A stretch of DNA of 9,339 nucleotides from Candidatus Undinarchaeales archaeon (GCA_030753015.1 JASMDC010000038.1:25962-35300); one strand, 5' to 3'; shown: positions 1-5,850, counted from the first letter of the stretch. The notes: generated by a model not told the origin, from the letters alone. Translations and numbers: made by a program.

Positions 1-20
1 TGCCAAATCCCTTAGAAAGG

Positions 21-30
21 TTTAAATATT
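21..30 (+). promoter_or_regulatory. TATA box of the hsp20 gene
   Basis: The AT-rich element TTTAAATATT follows a purine-rich stretch (GAAAGG, 15-20) that could be a BRE. A transcript start about 25 nt downstream, near 50, would leave a leader of roughly 40 nt before the ATG at 88. The call rests on motif and spacing only. Confidence 0.6.
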
Positions 31-87
31 GGATTGAACTAATAAGGGTATGTTGGGTAAACAAAGTTTGTTAACAAGGTGCTAAAC

Positions 88-543
88 ATGGTGTGGTATT
101 GCGACCCATTCAAGGACATGCGAAGGATGCAAGGGGATATGGATCGGATCTTCAGAGGCACCCTGCTTCTTCCCGAGGTATCCGGCAGGGATGGTGGACA
201 CGTCTCCGCGGGTGAGCGGTTCCGGAATCCTTTGGCATCCCTCCGCGAGACCGAAGAGGGCTTCGAGGTGACGGCCGAGATCCCGGGCGCCTCGAAGGGG
301 GAGATCGACCTACAGGTCAATCCCGACTCCCTCGTCATCAAGACCGAAAAGAAGGAAGAGAAAGAGGAAACGAGCGATGAGAGGACGTCACGGAACATCT
401 CGCACCGGGGCTTTTACAAGGCCATCGGCTTCCCTGTTTCGATCGATCCCGAGAAGGCCACGGCCTCGTACGAGAACGGTGTTCTCAAGGTCACTGTGCC
501 TCGGCTCGCCGAGTCCAGGGGGCGCAAGCTTCTCATCGAATGA
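88..543 (+). CDS. hsp20: Hsp20 family small heat-shock protein
   Basis: This 151-residue protein is a small heat-shock protein (alpha-crystallin family), an ATP-independent cytoplasmic chaperone that forms oligomers and holds unfolding proteins. The N-terminal arm (about 1-45) is followed by an alpha-crystallin domain (about 48-140) with the family hallmark GVLKVTVPR at 131-139, and by a short tail ending KLLIE, whose LLI resembles the I-x-I oligomerisation motif. Length is normal for archaeal Hsp20. A GTG at 79 would add three residues, but AAGGTG (76-81) is a good ribosome binding site six bases before ATG 88, so I chose 88. The gene has its own TATA box upstream and a terminator-like hairpin downstream, so it looks monocistronic. 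A perfect 10-bp palindrome lies in the leader at 68-77 and might be an operator. Family assignment is firm; regulation is inferred. Confidence 0.95.
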   Translation: MVWYCDPFKDMRRMQGDMDRIFRGTLLLPEVSGRDGGHVSAGERFRNPLASLRETEEGFEVTAEIPGASKGEIDLQVNPDSLVIKTEKKEEKEETSDERTSRNISHRGFYKAIGFPVSIDPEKATASYENGVLKVTVPRLAESRGRKLLIE

Positions 544-607
544 GAGCCGCCCTCTTTTCATCATACCTTATGATTGACCATGACCGAATATACTGCCTTC
601 CCTACCT

Positions 608-659
608 GGAGCGGGACCACTGCCACTCCTTTTAATGTGTCCCGCTCCCCCCTTTTTTT
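608..659 (+). terminator. Hairpin plus T-run terminator after hsp20
   Basis: A perfect 10-bp inverted repeat, GGAGCGGGAC (608-617) and GTCCCGCTCC (639-648), with a 21-nt loop is followed by seven T residues at 653-659. Archaeal termination needs mainly the T-run; the hairpin is an added feature. It lies 65 nt after the hsp20 stop and before the next promoter. Confidence 0.6.
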
Positions 660-702
660 CCCGATATTTCCGTGGGAGAAGGGGCCCGGCGCCAGGCAAA
701 CG

Positions 703-713
703 CTTAAGTATTT
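703..713 (+). promoter_or_regulatory. TATA box for the Trm112-like / tRNA-Ser / deoA cluster
   Basis: CTTAAGTATTT lies about 35-44 nt before the ATG at 747, placing a transcript start near 733-736, just before the GGTGA ribosome binding site (737-741). I see no other TATA-like element before the tRNA or before deoA, so this may serve all three genes. Confidence 0.5.
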
Positions 714-746
714 GGCTCGCATCCCGGCACGTTCTCGGTGAACCCG

Positions 747-911
747 ATGCCAATCAAAAAGGAACTATTGGAAATCCTCGTCTGTCCGCTCTGTAAGAAC
801 AAAGTGAAGATTGTCGGGGCAGATAAGCTCATCTGCACGAACGATGAGTGTGGAACGATCTATCCGATAGAGGACGGCATCCCTAACATGCTACCGCCTG
901 ACCTTCGGTAG
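747..911 (+). CDS. Trm112-like small zinc-binding protein
   Basis: This 54-residue protein has two cysteine pairs, C13-P-L-C16 and C30/C35, followed by the pattern IYPIEDGIPNMLP. That is the signature of the Trm112p / UPF0434 family. Trm112 is a small partner that stabilises and activates SAM-dependent methyltransferases acting on tRNA, rRNA and release factors. Archaeal members are about 55-65 residues, so this looks complete. GGTGA at 737-741 lies five bases before the ATG and supports the start. The gene ends 12 nt before tRNA-Ser, which is followed by deoA, suggesting one transcript. The family match is good; which methyltransferase it partners cannot be told from here. It could instead be a generic UPF0434 zinc ribbon. 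Confidence 0.85.
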   Translation: MPIKKELLEILVCPLCKNKVKIVGADKLICTNDECGTIYPIEDGIPNMLPPDLR

Positions 912-923
912 GAAGGGCATAGT

Positions 924-1039
924 GCCGGGGTGGCAGAGCGGCTAAATGCGCGGGTCTTGAAAACCCGTGGACGCGAGTCCTCCTGGGTTCAAAGTGCTGC
1001 GGGGAATACCCCCGTTGTATGAAAGTCCCAGCCCCGGCG
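924..1039 (+). tRNA. tRNA-Ser(UGA) with a T-loop intron
   Basis: Acceptor stem GCCGGGG (924-930) pairs perfectly with CCCCGGC (1032-1038); the discriminator is G1039 and CCA is not encoded. The anticodon stem CGGGT/ACCCG (951-955/963-967) encloses loop CTTGAAA, with anticodon TGA at 958-960. A long variable arm GGAC-gcga-GTCC (969-980) marks a class II serine tRNA. The T-stem is CTGGG (983-987) and CCCAG (1027-1031), but 39 bases lie between the halves instead of 7. Removing a 32-nt intron (994-1025) restores the loop TTCAAAT and an 84-nt mature tRNA. The gene sits between the Trm112-like gene and deoA without a visible promoter of its own. Confidence 0.95.
994..1025 (+). other. 32-nt tRNA intron in the T-loop (position 59/60) with a canonical BHB
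   Basis: The splice junctions fold as a full archaeal bulge-helix-bulge. The outer helix is the T-stem (983-987/1027-1031). The 4-bp central helix is TTCA (988-991) with TGAA (1020-1023). The two 3-nt bulges are AAG (992-994) and AGT (1024-1026). Cutting after the second base of each bulge gives A993/G994 and G1025/T1026. The intron interior forms its own hairpin: 995-1004 pairs with 1010-1019, with one T-T mismatch and two G-U pairs, around loop AATAC. This is the structure cut by archaeal tRNA splicing endonuclease, but at a non-canonical position rather than the usual 37/38. Confidence 0.9.
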
Positions 1040-1081
1040 CCTCACCCTTTTCGGGTCATCGGGTGAATTGGAGGTACTGAC

Positions 1082-2608
1082 ATGGACATCCACGAAACCG
1101 TTCTCAAGGCCCGACCGGTCGATCTTGACCTCGGTCCGAACTCAGTCCTGCTCAATGCAAAGGACGCCAAAGCCATGGGCATACGGGCCCGTGGTCGTGT
1201 CCGTATCAGCGGGGGTGGGACCATCACGACAGCGACCGCCTTCATCACCGGCACACTGGTGAGATCTGGTGAGGTAGGCATCCTCCCCGACATCGGCCGA
1301 ATGCTGAACGTGAAGGGGCGTACGGAGCTGGCACTTGAACCCGTCGGGCTTCCCGAGTCGACCCTCCTCATCAGAAGGAAGGTCCTCGGCGAAAAGCTCG
1401 ATAAGAGCGAGATCGCGAGCATCGTCAACGATGTTGTCGAGCGCAAGCTCACGGACATCGAGCTCTCCGCGTTCGTATCGGGCCTCTCTTCTCATGGCAT
1501 GGACATGGAGGAGGTCGCAAACCTCACCATGTCGATGGTGAATACCGGAAAGCGCATCGAGCTCAACATTGGACGCGTGTTCGACAAGCACTCCATCGGT
1601 GGCGTTCCCGGCGATAAGACGACCCTCCTCGTTGTCCCCATCGTCGCGGCCGCCAACCTCGTCATCCCCAAGACGTCATCGCGCGCCATCACAAGTGCTG
1701 CCGGCACGGCGGACGTCATGGAGGTGCTCGCGCCCATCGAGTTCGGGGCAGACCAGATCGAGGAGATCATCAAGAAGGCCGGGGGCTGCCTCGTGTGGGG
1801 GGGCACCATGGACCTCCTTCCCGCCGATTCTATGCTCATCGAGATCGAGCGACCCTTGTCCTTGGACCCAGAGTGCCTCGTGCTCGCATCGGTCCTGGGG
1901 AAGAAGAAGGCCGCAGGAAGCAATTACGTGGTCATCGATATCCCCGTAGGGAACGGTTGCAAGGTGACGAACGATGACGATGCACGTAATCTCGGCATCA
2001 AGTTCATCGAGCTCGGACAGCGCCTGGGCATGCAGGTGGAATGCGCCATCACGTTCGGTGGGCAGCCCGTCGGGCGTGCCGTTGGGCCCGCGCTCGAGGC
2101 GCGAGAGGCCCTGGAGGCGCTCAACGGTAAATACCGCGGGAGCTTCACGGAGAAGGCGACCTCGCTCGCAGGCATCCTCCTTGAGCTCGGAGGCGCTGCT
2201 GCTCACGGTAAGGGGAAAGCGCGTGCTGAGGAGCTCCTCGAGTCAGGCCAGGCCCTGAAGAAGTTCAAGCAGATAATCAAGCTACAGGGCGGTAATCCCG
2301 ACATCAAGCCCGAGGACATCGAGCTGGGTAAGTTCAAACAGACCGTGAACGCTTCACACGAGGGCTACGTCACCTCGCTCAACAATGCCGTCATCAACCG
2401 GACCACGCGGTTGGCCGGTGCTCCAAGGGACAAGAAGGCAGGTATGTATCTCCATGCCAAGAAAGGGCATCGGGTCGAGATGGGAGCACCCCTCTTCACC
2501 ATCTACTCGTCCAGCGAGTCCAACCTCGACCGCGCCGTGAAGTATTCCACTGGCGCCCATCCGCTCAGGGTCGAGGGCATGGTGCTCCAGCGAGTGAATA
2601 CCGGCTAG
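1082..2608 (+). CDS. deoA: AMP phosphorylase
   Basis: This 508-residue protein belongs to the thymidine/pyrimidine phosphorylase superfamily, archaeal AMP phosphorylase branch. That enzyme splits NMPs (AMP, also CMP and UMP) with phosphate into the base and ribose-1,5-bisphosphate, feeding the pathway through R15P isomerase to type III RuBisCO. An extra N-terminal domain (about 1-85) precedes the helical and catalytic domains and distinguishes the archaeal enzyme from the roughly 440-residue bacterial DeoA. Phosphate-binding signatures are visible at KHSIGGVPGDKTT (169-181) and KTSSRAITSAAGTADVMEVL (197-216). The C-terminal domain with HEGYV and the HAKKGHRVEMG segment is typical. GGAGGT (1070-1075) sits six bases before the ATG. 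The gene starts 42 nt after tRNA-Ser and has no visible TATA box, so it is probably cotranscribed. R15P isomerase and RuBisCO are not in this window, so the full pathway is inferred. Confidence 0.95.
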   Translation: MDIHETVLKARPVDLDLGPNSVLLNAKDAKAMGIRARGRVRISGGGTITTATAFITGTLVRSGEVGILPDIGRMLNVKGRTELALEPVGLPESTLLIRRKVLGEKLDKSEIASIVNDVVERKLTDIELSAFVSGLSSHGMDMEEVANLTMSMVNTGKRIELNIGRVFDKHSIGGVPGDKTTLLVVPIVAAANLVIPKTSSRAITSAAGTADVMEVLAPIEFGADQIEEIIKKAGGCLVWGGTMDLLPADSMLIEIERPLSLDPECLVLASVLGKKKAAGSNYVVIDIPVGNGCKVTNDDDARNLGIKFIELGQRLGMQVECAITFGGQPVGRAVGPALEAREALEALNGKYRGSFTEKATSLAGILLELGGAAAHGKGKARAEELLESGQALKKFKQIIKLQGGNPDIKPEDIELGKFKQTVNASHEGYVTSLNNAVINRTTRLAGAPRDKKAGMYLHAKKGHRVEMGAPLFTIYSSSESNLDRAVKYSTGAHPLRVEGMVLQRVNTG

Positions 2609-3055
2609 TTCACCGGATATTACAGTCAATCGGTAGGGTAACGGTCCCTGAGCGACCTCTCATTACTCTGTAGGGGGCCTGAGAATGTGCAAGGGGAGCT
2701 GCGACGTACGAGGTCCTACAATCCACCTTTTGTACCGAGCACTACAACAAATGGATGAACGTGGGTCGTGTGTATGTCGGAGCAGAGCTCCGTATCGTCT
2801 GGAGGAGTACCCTCTTGAAGGTGGAATCCCCGGATCCGGGTCTCAAGGGAGATGTCCTCCTCGGGCAGATGGTCCGTGAGCTTATTATCGAGTATCTCTG
2901 CGAGGTCCAATCCTCGATGTTTCGTCAGGATCATGATGCTAAGACGGCCAAATAACTAGGCTTAAATATATTACAGATTTAATAATATTAGAGCTAATAT
3001 AATTTAATTATATATATGAGACCCTATGATGGCCTATCAGAGATCTCTCTTCGAA
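2609..3055. other. Intergenic region between convergent deoA and the MTI-type phosphorylase
   Basis: These 447 bases hold no confident gene. 2609-2682 shows no clear terminator. 2683-2955 is open in one plus-strand frame (see the doubtful ORF at 2755), and a 72-codon minus-strand ORF (2716-2934) overlaps it. 2956-3030 is very AT-rich, with several TATA-like stretches (for example 2962-2970) and a 7-bp inverted repeat (2985-2991/2994-3000). It may contain termination signals for both convergent genes or a promoter for the minus-strand ORF. Confidence 0.5.
2755..2955 (+). CDS. Doubtful small hypothetical protein, possibly a gene remnant
   Basis: I do not recognise this 66-residue ORF. Codon use resembles the neighbours: many GAG, CTC, GTC and ATC codons, G-rich first positions, and about 63% GC at third positions. 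The product would contain a hydrophobic stretch (VYVGAELRIVW) and a helical segment (LLGQMVRELIIEYL). However, ATG 2755 has no ribosome binding site. The same frame stays open and coding-like back to a TGA at 2680-2682 without any start codon, which suggests a lost start or frameshift and hence a decaying gene. A minus-strand ORF (2716-2934, 72 codons) covers the same DNA and has a TATA-like element about 30 nt upstream of its ATG, so it is a real alternative. At most one of the two is likely to be a gene. Confidence 0.35.
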   Translation: MNVGRVYVGAELRIVWRSTLLKVESPDPGLKGDVLLGQMVRELIIEYLCEVQSSMFRQDHDAKTAK

Positions 3056-3847
3056 TTAGATCTCCGCGTCGTCCAGGGCCTTGGCGCAGTCACAGCCACC
3101 CCCGCGCTCCTCTGGGAGGCGGTCGATCACCCGTGAGAACACGCTCTTGAGGACCTCGATGTTCTTTTTCATGAGCTCTACTACCTCTGTCGTTCCAAGG
3201 GGGCTGTCCGCCATGCCTGCGGCCCAGTTCGTGACCAGGGCAAGGGATGAGTAGCACATGGACTTCTCCCTTGCGAGGACGACCTCGGGGACGTTTGTCA
3301 TCCCGACTACATCGGCGCCTAGTACGCGGATAGCGTTGATCTCTGCTGGTGTCTCGTACCGCGGGCCCTCCATGCAGGCATAGGTCACCTCGGGGAACAC
3401 CTCGCGGTTGGTCACGCTCTTCGCTTCCTCAAGGAGGAGCTTACCCATCTCGGGGCAGTAGGGCGTTGTCATGTCCACATGGAACACGCGGCCTTCGTCA
3501 CCTTCGTAAAAGGTCGTGATTCGGTTCTTTGTAAAGTCCAAGAACTGATCGAGAATGGCCAGGGAGCCTGGGGGCATCTGATTGTGACAGGAACCTACGG
3601 CGGTGGTCGACATGATCCGTTCTACACCGAGCTTGTGGAGAGCGAAGATGTTGGCGCGGAAGTTGATACGGTGTGGCGGTATCGAGTGGCCGCTACCATG
3701 GCGCGGAAGGAACACGACATCGATCCCACCGATGGTACCGGTCCGGACCTCCTTGACACGGCCGAAAGGAGTGTCCACGTCCACGACCTTGGTCTTCTCC
3801 AACAGCGTGTACACCCCTGACCCGCCGATGATACCTATGTGACTCAT
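3056..3847 (-). CDS. mtnP: S-methyl-5'-thioinosine-type purine nucleoside phosphorylase (MTAP/MTIP family)
   Basis: This 263-residue protein is a family 1 purine nucleoside phosphorylase of the MTAP/MTIP type, splitting 5'-methylthio-nucleosides with phosphate into base and 5-methylthioribose-1-phosphate in methionine/purine salvage. Visible motifs are GGSG (8-11), RHGSGH (49-54), PHRIN (58-62), ACMEGPRYET (157-166) and GMTNVPE (182-188). At 205-211 it reads VTNWAAG: where human MTAP has two aspartates that select adenine (D220, D222), this protein has N207 and A209, the pattern of 6-oxopurine enzymes such as methylthioinosine phosphorylase. Inosine or guanosine are other possible substrates. 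Upstream in-frame GTG 3856 and ATG 3853 exist, but AGGTGA lies five bases before ATG 3847, supporting that start. The C-terminal tail has a CDC pair (252-254). It follows the rqcH half-gene on the same strand but has its own promoter. Confidence 0.9.
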   Translation of the reverse strand: MSHIGIIGGSGVYTLLEKTKVVDVDTPFGRVKEVRTGTIGGIDVVFLPRHGSGHSIPPHRINFRANIFALHKLGVERIMSTTAVGSCHNQMPPGSLAILDQFLDFTKNRITTFYEGDEGRVFHVDMTTPYCPEMGKLLLEEAKSVTNREVFPEVTYACMEGPRYETPAEINAIRVLGADVVGMTNVPEVVLAREKSMCYSSLALVTNWAAGMADSPLGTTEVVELMKKNIEVLKSVFSRVIDRLPEERGGGCDCAKALDDAEI

Positions 3848-3861
3848 GACCATCACCTATT

Positions 3862-3889
3862 CCCTTATAAGGGGTTCTTATCATTTAAA
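3862..3889 (-). promoter_or_regulatory. Promoter of the MTI-type phosphorylase gene with a 12-bp palindrome
   Basis: Read on the minus strand, TATTTAAATG (TTTAAA core, 3884-3889) is a TATA box that would set a start near 3860, about 13 nt before the ATG. The perfect 12-bp palindrome CCCTTATAAGGG (3862-3873) lies between the TATA box and the predicted start, where a repressor dimer could block transcription. The TATA call is fairly safe; operator function is inferred. Confidence 0.55.
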
Positions 3890-3914
3890 TAAGCACGACC
3901 GCGACATGCACCCT

Positions 3915-4754
3915 TCATCGTATCGCTCGTCGTGGTCCTTTCTCCAGGGCGCCCTTCCCTGCGGGGATGACACGTTGAATGTCGTCCACGCCCAGTGCCT
4001 TCACCTTGTCCCGGTCCCCGTCACCGATACCTGCGTGGAACTTGGCGATGATATCGCGGGCCAACTGACCGGACTTCTTATGCCCGGGGACGATGACCAC
4101 ATGGCAGATGGTGTTCGCTATGACTGCCTCCACGGGGCCGCTCACGATCTCCCCATCATCGGTCATCCCGATGGCGAGCCTGAGGTCGGCGTTATGGAAG
4201 TAGTTCTTCTTCCCGTAGATCATGAAGCTTCCCTTGGTCAGGTACTCGCCTGCGGGTGCGCTCTTGGATACCTGGGAGCCCAGGACCCAGAACACGTCCA
4301 AGGTGGTGTATCCCATGCCCCAGGCCTTCGAGTAAGATGCGGTGGCTTGCGCGACCTGGTTGAGCACATCCTCAGATATCTCCTCGTCACCCTCCACTTT
4401 CACGGTCATGAATGGCGAGCCTGCCAGGTTGGAGTGGAACACGATGTCTTTGTCGGCAGTGTGCTTCTTGATGATGATCTCGTTGGTCGTGGCGTCCCGA
4501 CCGCCGATGACGAGCCTACCGTCTGTCGCCTTGAACCACCTGAAGACCTCGTACCAGGCACGTTCTTTCTGGACCCGGAGGCGTACCGGTGCAGCGACCT
4601 CGATCTCAGCAGTGCGTGCGTCCTCCAGCTTTGAACGGGTGCGGGTGATGGCCTTCTCGGCCCCCTTGATCTTCTCACGTGACTTCTTTGCCCGCTTGTA
4701 GTAATGCTGTGCGTTCTCCACCGCGCTCTTGCTCAGATCGACGATCACGCGCAC
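3915..4754 (-). CDS. rqcH: C-terminal half of RqcH/NEMF (coiled coil + NFACT-R), no N-terminal domain
   Basis: The 279-residue product matches the C-terminal half of the archaeal NFACT protein RqcH, which binds 60S/50S-peptidyl-tRNA complexes and adds alanine tails to stalled chains. Residues 3-48 match the end of the coiled-coil region (KSAVENAQHYYKRAKKSREK). NFACT-R (DUF814) follows, with WYEVFRWF (67-74), GGRDATTNE (84-92) and SAPAGEYLTKGSF (165-177). An extension similar to the family C-terminus completes it. Full-length archaeal RqcH is roughly 600-700 residues; the NFACT-N domain with its tRNA-contacting residues is absent. The reading frame stays open to 5030, but translation upstream of the start is low-complexity antisense of trm5, not NFACT. 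I chose GTG 4754 because GGTGA lies four bases before it; ATG is not available. It may be one half of a split gene, a standalone NFACT-R protein, or a truncated remnant; good codon use argues against decay. Confidence 0.85.
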   Translation of the reverse strand: MRVIVDLSKSAVENAQHYYKRAKKSREKIKGAEKAITRTRSKLEDARTAEIEVAAPVRLRVQKERAWYEVFRWFKATDGRLVIGGRDATTNEIIIKKHTADKDIVFHSNLAGSPFMTVKVEGDEEISEDVLNQVAQATASYSKAWGMGYTTLDVFWVLGSQVSKSAPAGEYLTKGSFMIYGKKNYFHNADLRLAIGMTDDGEIVSGPVEAVIANTICHVVIVPGHKKSGQLARDIIAKFHAGIGDGDRDKVKALGVDDIQRVIPAGKGALEKGPRRAIR

Positions 4755-4777
4755 GGAATCACCGTCCCTGTCAAACG

Positions 4778-4783
4778 TTATAA
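4778..4783. promoter_or_regulatory. Shared palindromic TATA box for divergent rqcH half-gene and trm5
   Basis: TTATAA is its own reverse complement and is the only TATA-like element in the 52-bp gap. Its centre (4780.5) is 26.5 bases from the first base of ATG 4807 on the plus strand and 26.5 bases from GTG 4754 on the minus strand. That is the archaeal TATA-to-start distance, so both transcripts could begin at or near their start codons (leaderless). Positions are seen directly; bidirectional use is inferred. Confidence 0.55.
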
Positions 4784-4806
4784 GGGTTGCCGACCGTCCC
4801 GGGAGC

Positions 4807-5835
4807 ATGCTCGTCCGGTTCGTCCGCGTTCCCCAGCAGGACACCGAGCGGGTACGCAGAGAGCTCGATACCAAGGGCCAGGTACTCCGCGGTGTCAGGT
4901 TCCTCCACAAGGACGACGATGTGCTCATCCCCGTGAACTGTGATGTACAGGGAATGGAGATGGTCGAGCGCGACGTCGAGGTCGTGCAGCGTCCGCGAAG
5001 CCTCTCTGAAGCGCTCGAGGGAGTCCTCACCGACGAGCAGATGGCTCAGCTCCGTACCTCGTTCGACGTGGTCGGCGACATAGCCGTCGTGGAGGTTCCC
5101 GAGGGGCTCGAGGACATGGAAGCGACCATCGGTGATGCCCTTCTCTCGGTCATCGGGGGCGTGCGCGTGGTATGTCGTAAGATGGGGCCGACGGCCGGTG
5201 AGTTCCGCGTGAGACCCGTGCGTGTCATCGCCGGTGAGCAGCGGACCACGACCGTATACCGTGAGCATGGGTGCAACTACGAGCTCGACCTTTCCCGCGT
5301 GTACTTCTCTCCGCGGCTCGCTACCGAGCGTGCACGCGTCGCCTCGCTCGTCCGTCCCGGTGAGACCGTTATGGGGATGTTCGCTGGCGTTGGCCCCTTC
5401 ACCATCCTCACGGCCCGCGTCCAGCCCGCGGTCGAAAGGATCTGGTCAGTGGAGCTGAATCCCGAGGCGGTCACCTATATGAAACGCAATATCAAACGGA
5501 ACCGGGTGACGGGGACCGTGCTCGCGGTCCAGGGGGACGTACGTGAGGTCGTCCCTGCATTGGGGCGGGCCGACCGTGTGTTCATGCCGTTGCCTAAGGG
5601 AGCTCATGCGTTCCTCGATGTCGCCATGGCGGCAGCTGCGGATGATGCCATCATCCACTTCTATCACTTCACCCCCGAGGATGTGCGGTTCGAGGAGGGG
5701 GCCGCGCTCATTCAGGCCGCAGCAGAAGAAGCAGATATGGGTGGTGAGGTCGTGTTCCAGCGCCAGGTCCGTTCCTTCTCTCCTGGTATCTGCCAGGTAG
5801 TCGTGGACTTCAGGGTGACCCGCAACGCTCCGTAG
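4807..5835 (+). CDS. trm5: tRNA (guanine37-N1)-methyltransferase Trm5
   Basis: This 342-residue enzyme transfers methyl from SAM to N1 of G37, 3' of the anticodon, preventing +1 frameshifting. The length matches archaeal Trm5b (about 330-350). A small N-terminal D1-like domain (about 1-62), D2 (about 65-175) ending in VYFSPRLATER (165-175) with the catalytic-region arginine, and a class I SAM fold follow: motif I MFAGVGPFTI (191-200), ELNPEA (216-221), the NPPY-like region MPLPKGAHAFLD (260-271), and the family C-terminal VRSFSPGICQVVVDF. An in-frame ATG at 4729 would extend into the rqcH half-gene; I chose ATG 4807, leaderless from the TATA at 4778-4783. The motif Asn of NLPK is Pro here (PLPK), if my alignment is right. 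Forty-five bases downstream lies tRNA-Leu(CAG), which has G37. Confidence 0.92.
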   Translation: MLVRFVRVPQQDTERVRRELDTKGQVLRGVRFLHKDDDVLIPVNCDVQGMEMVERDVEVVQRPRSLSEALEGVLTDEQMAQLRTSFDVVGDIAVVEVPEGLEDMEATIGDALLSVIGGVRVVCRKMGPTAGEFRVRPVRVIAGEQRTTTVYREHGCNYELDLSRVYFSPRLATERARVASLVRPGETVMGMFAGVGPFTILTARVQPAVERIWSVELNPEAVTYMKRNIKRNRVTGTVLAVQGDVREVVPALGRADRVFMPLPKGAHAFLDVAMAAAADDAIIHFYHFTPEDVRFEEGAALIQAAAEEADMGGEVVFQRQVRSFSPGICQVVVDFRVTRNAP

Positions 5836-5841
5836 ATATTT

Positions 5842-5850
5842 TTTTAAATG
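5842..5850 (+). promoter_or_regulatory. TATA box for the tRNA-Leu / tRNA-Val pair
   Basis: TTTTAAATG, preceded by a T-run (5839-5845), begins 4 bases after the trm5 stop codon and 31-39 nt before tRNA-Leu. It predicts a start a few bases upstream of the tRNA. The same T-run could serve as terminator for trm5. Confidence 0.6.

Noticed and set aside
983-1031. Reading the tRNA-Ser and tRNA-Leu T-arm inserts as pseudo-tRNAs or as mobile element insertions
   Set aside because: Both inserts fold as BHB introns with correct bulges, and splicing restores perfect T-arms; no target-site duplications are present.
2985-3000. ATATTAG-AG-CTAATAT as a transcription terminator hairpin
   Set aside because: A 2-nt loop is too tight for an RNA hairpin and the stem is nearly all A-T; kept only as a note on the AT-rich region.
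3846-4634. A 262-residue plus-strand ORF opposite the rqcH half-gene
   Set aside because: The minus-strand product matches NFACT-R motifs; the plus-strand translation has no recognisable motifs and begins inside another gene's promoter.
4755-5030. In-frame 5' extension of the rqcH half-gene to an ATG at 5030
   Set aside because: The added residues are Ser/Thr/Arg-rich with no NFACT-N likeness and lie antisense to well-supported trm5 coding sequence.
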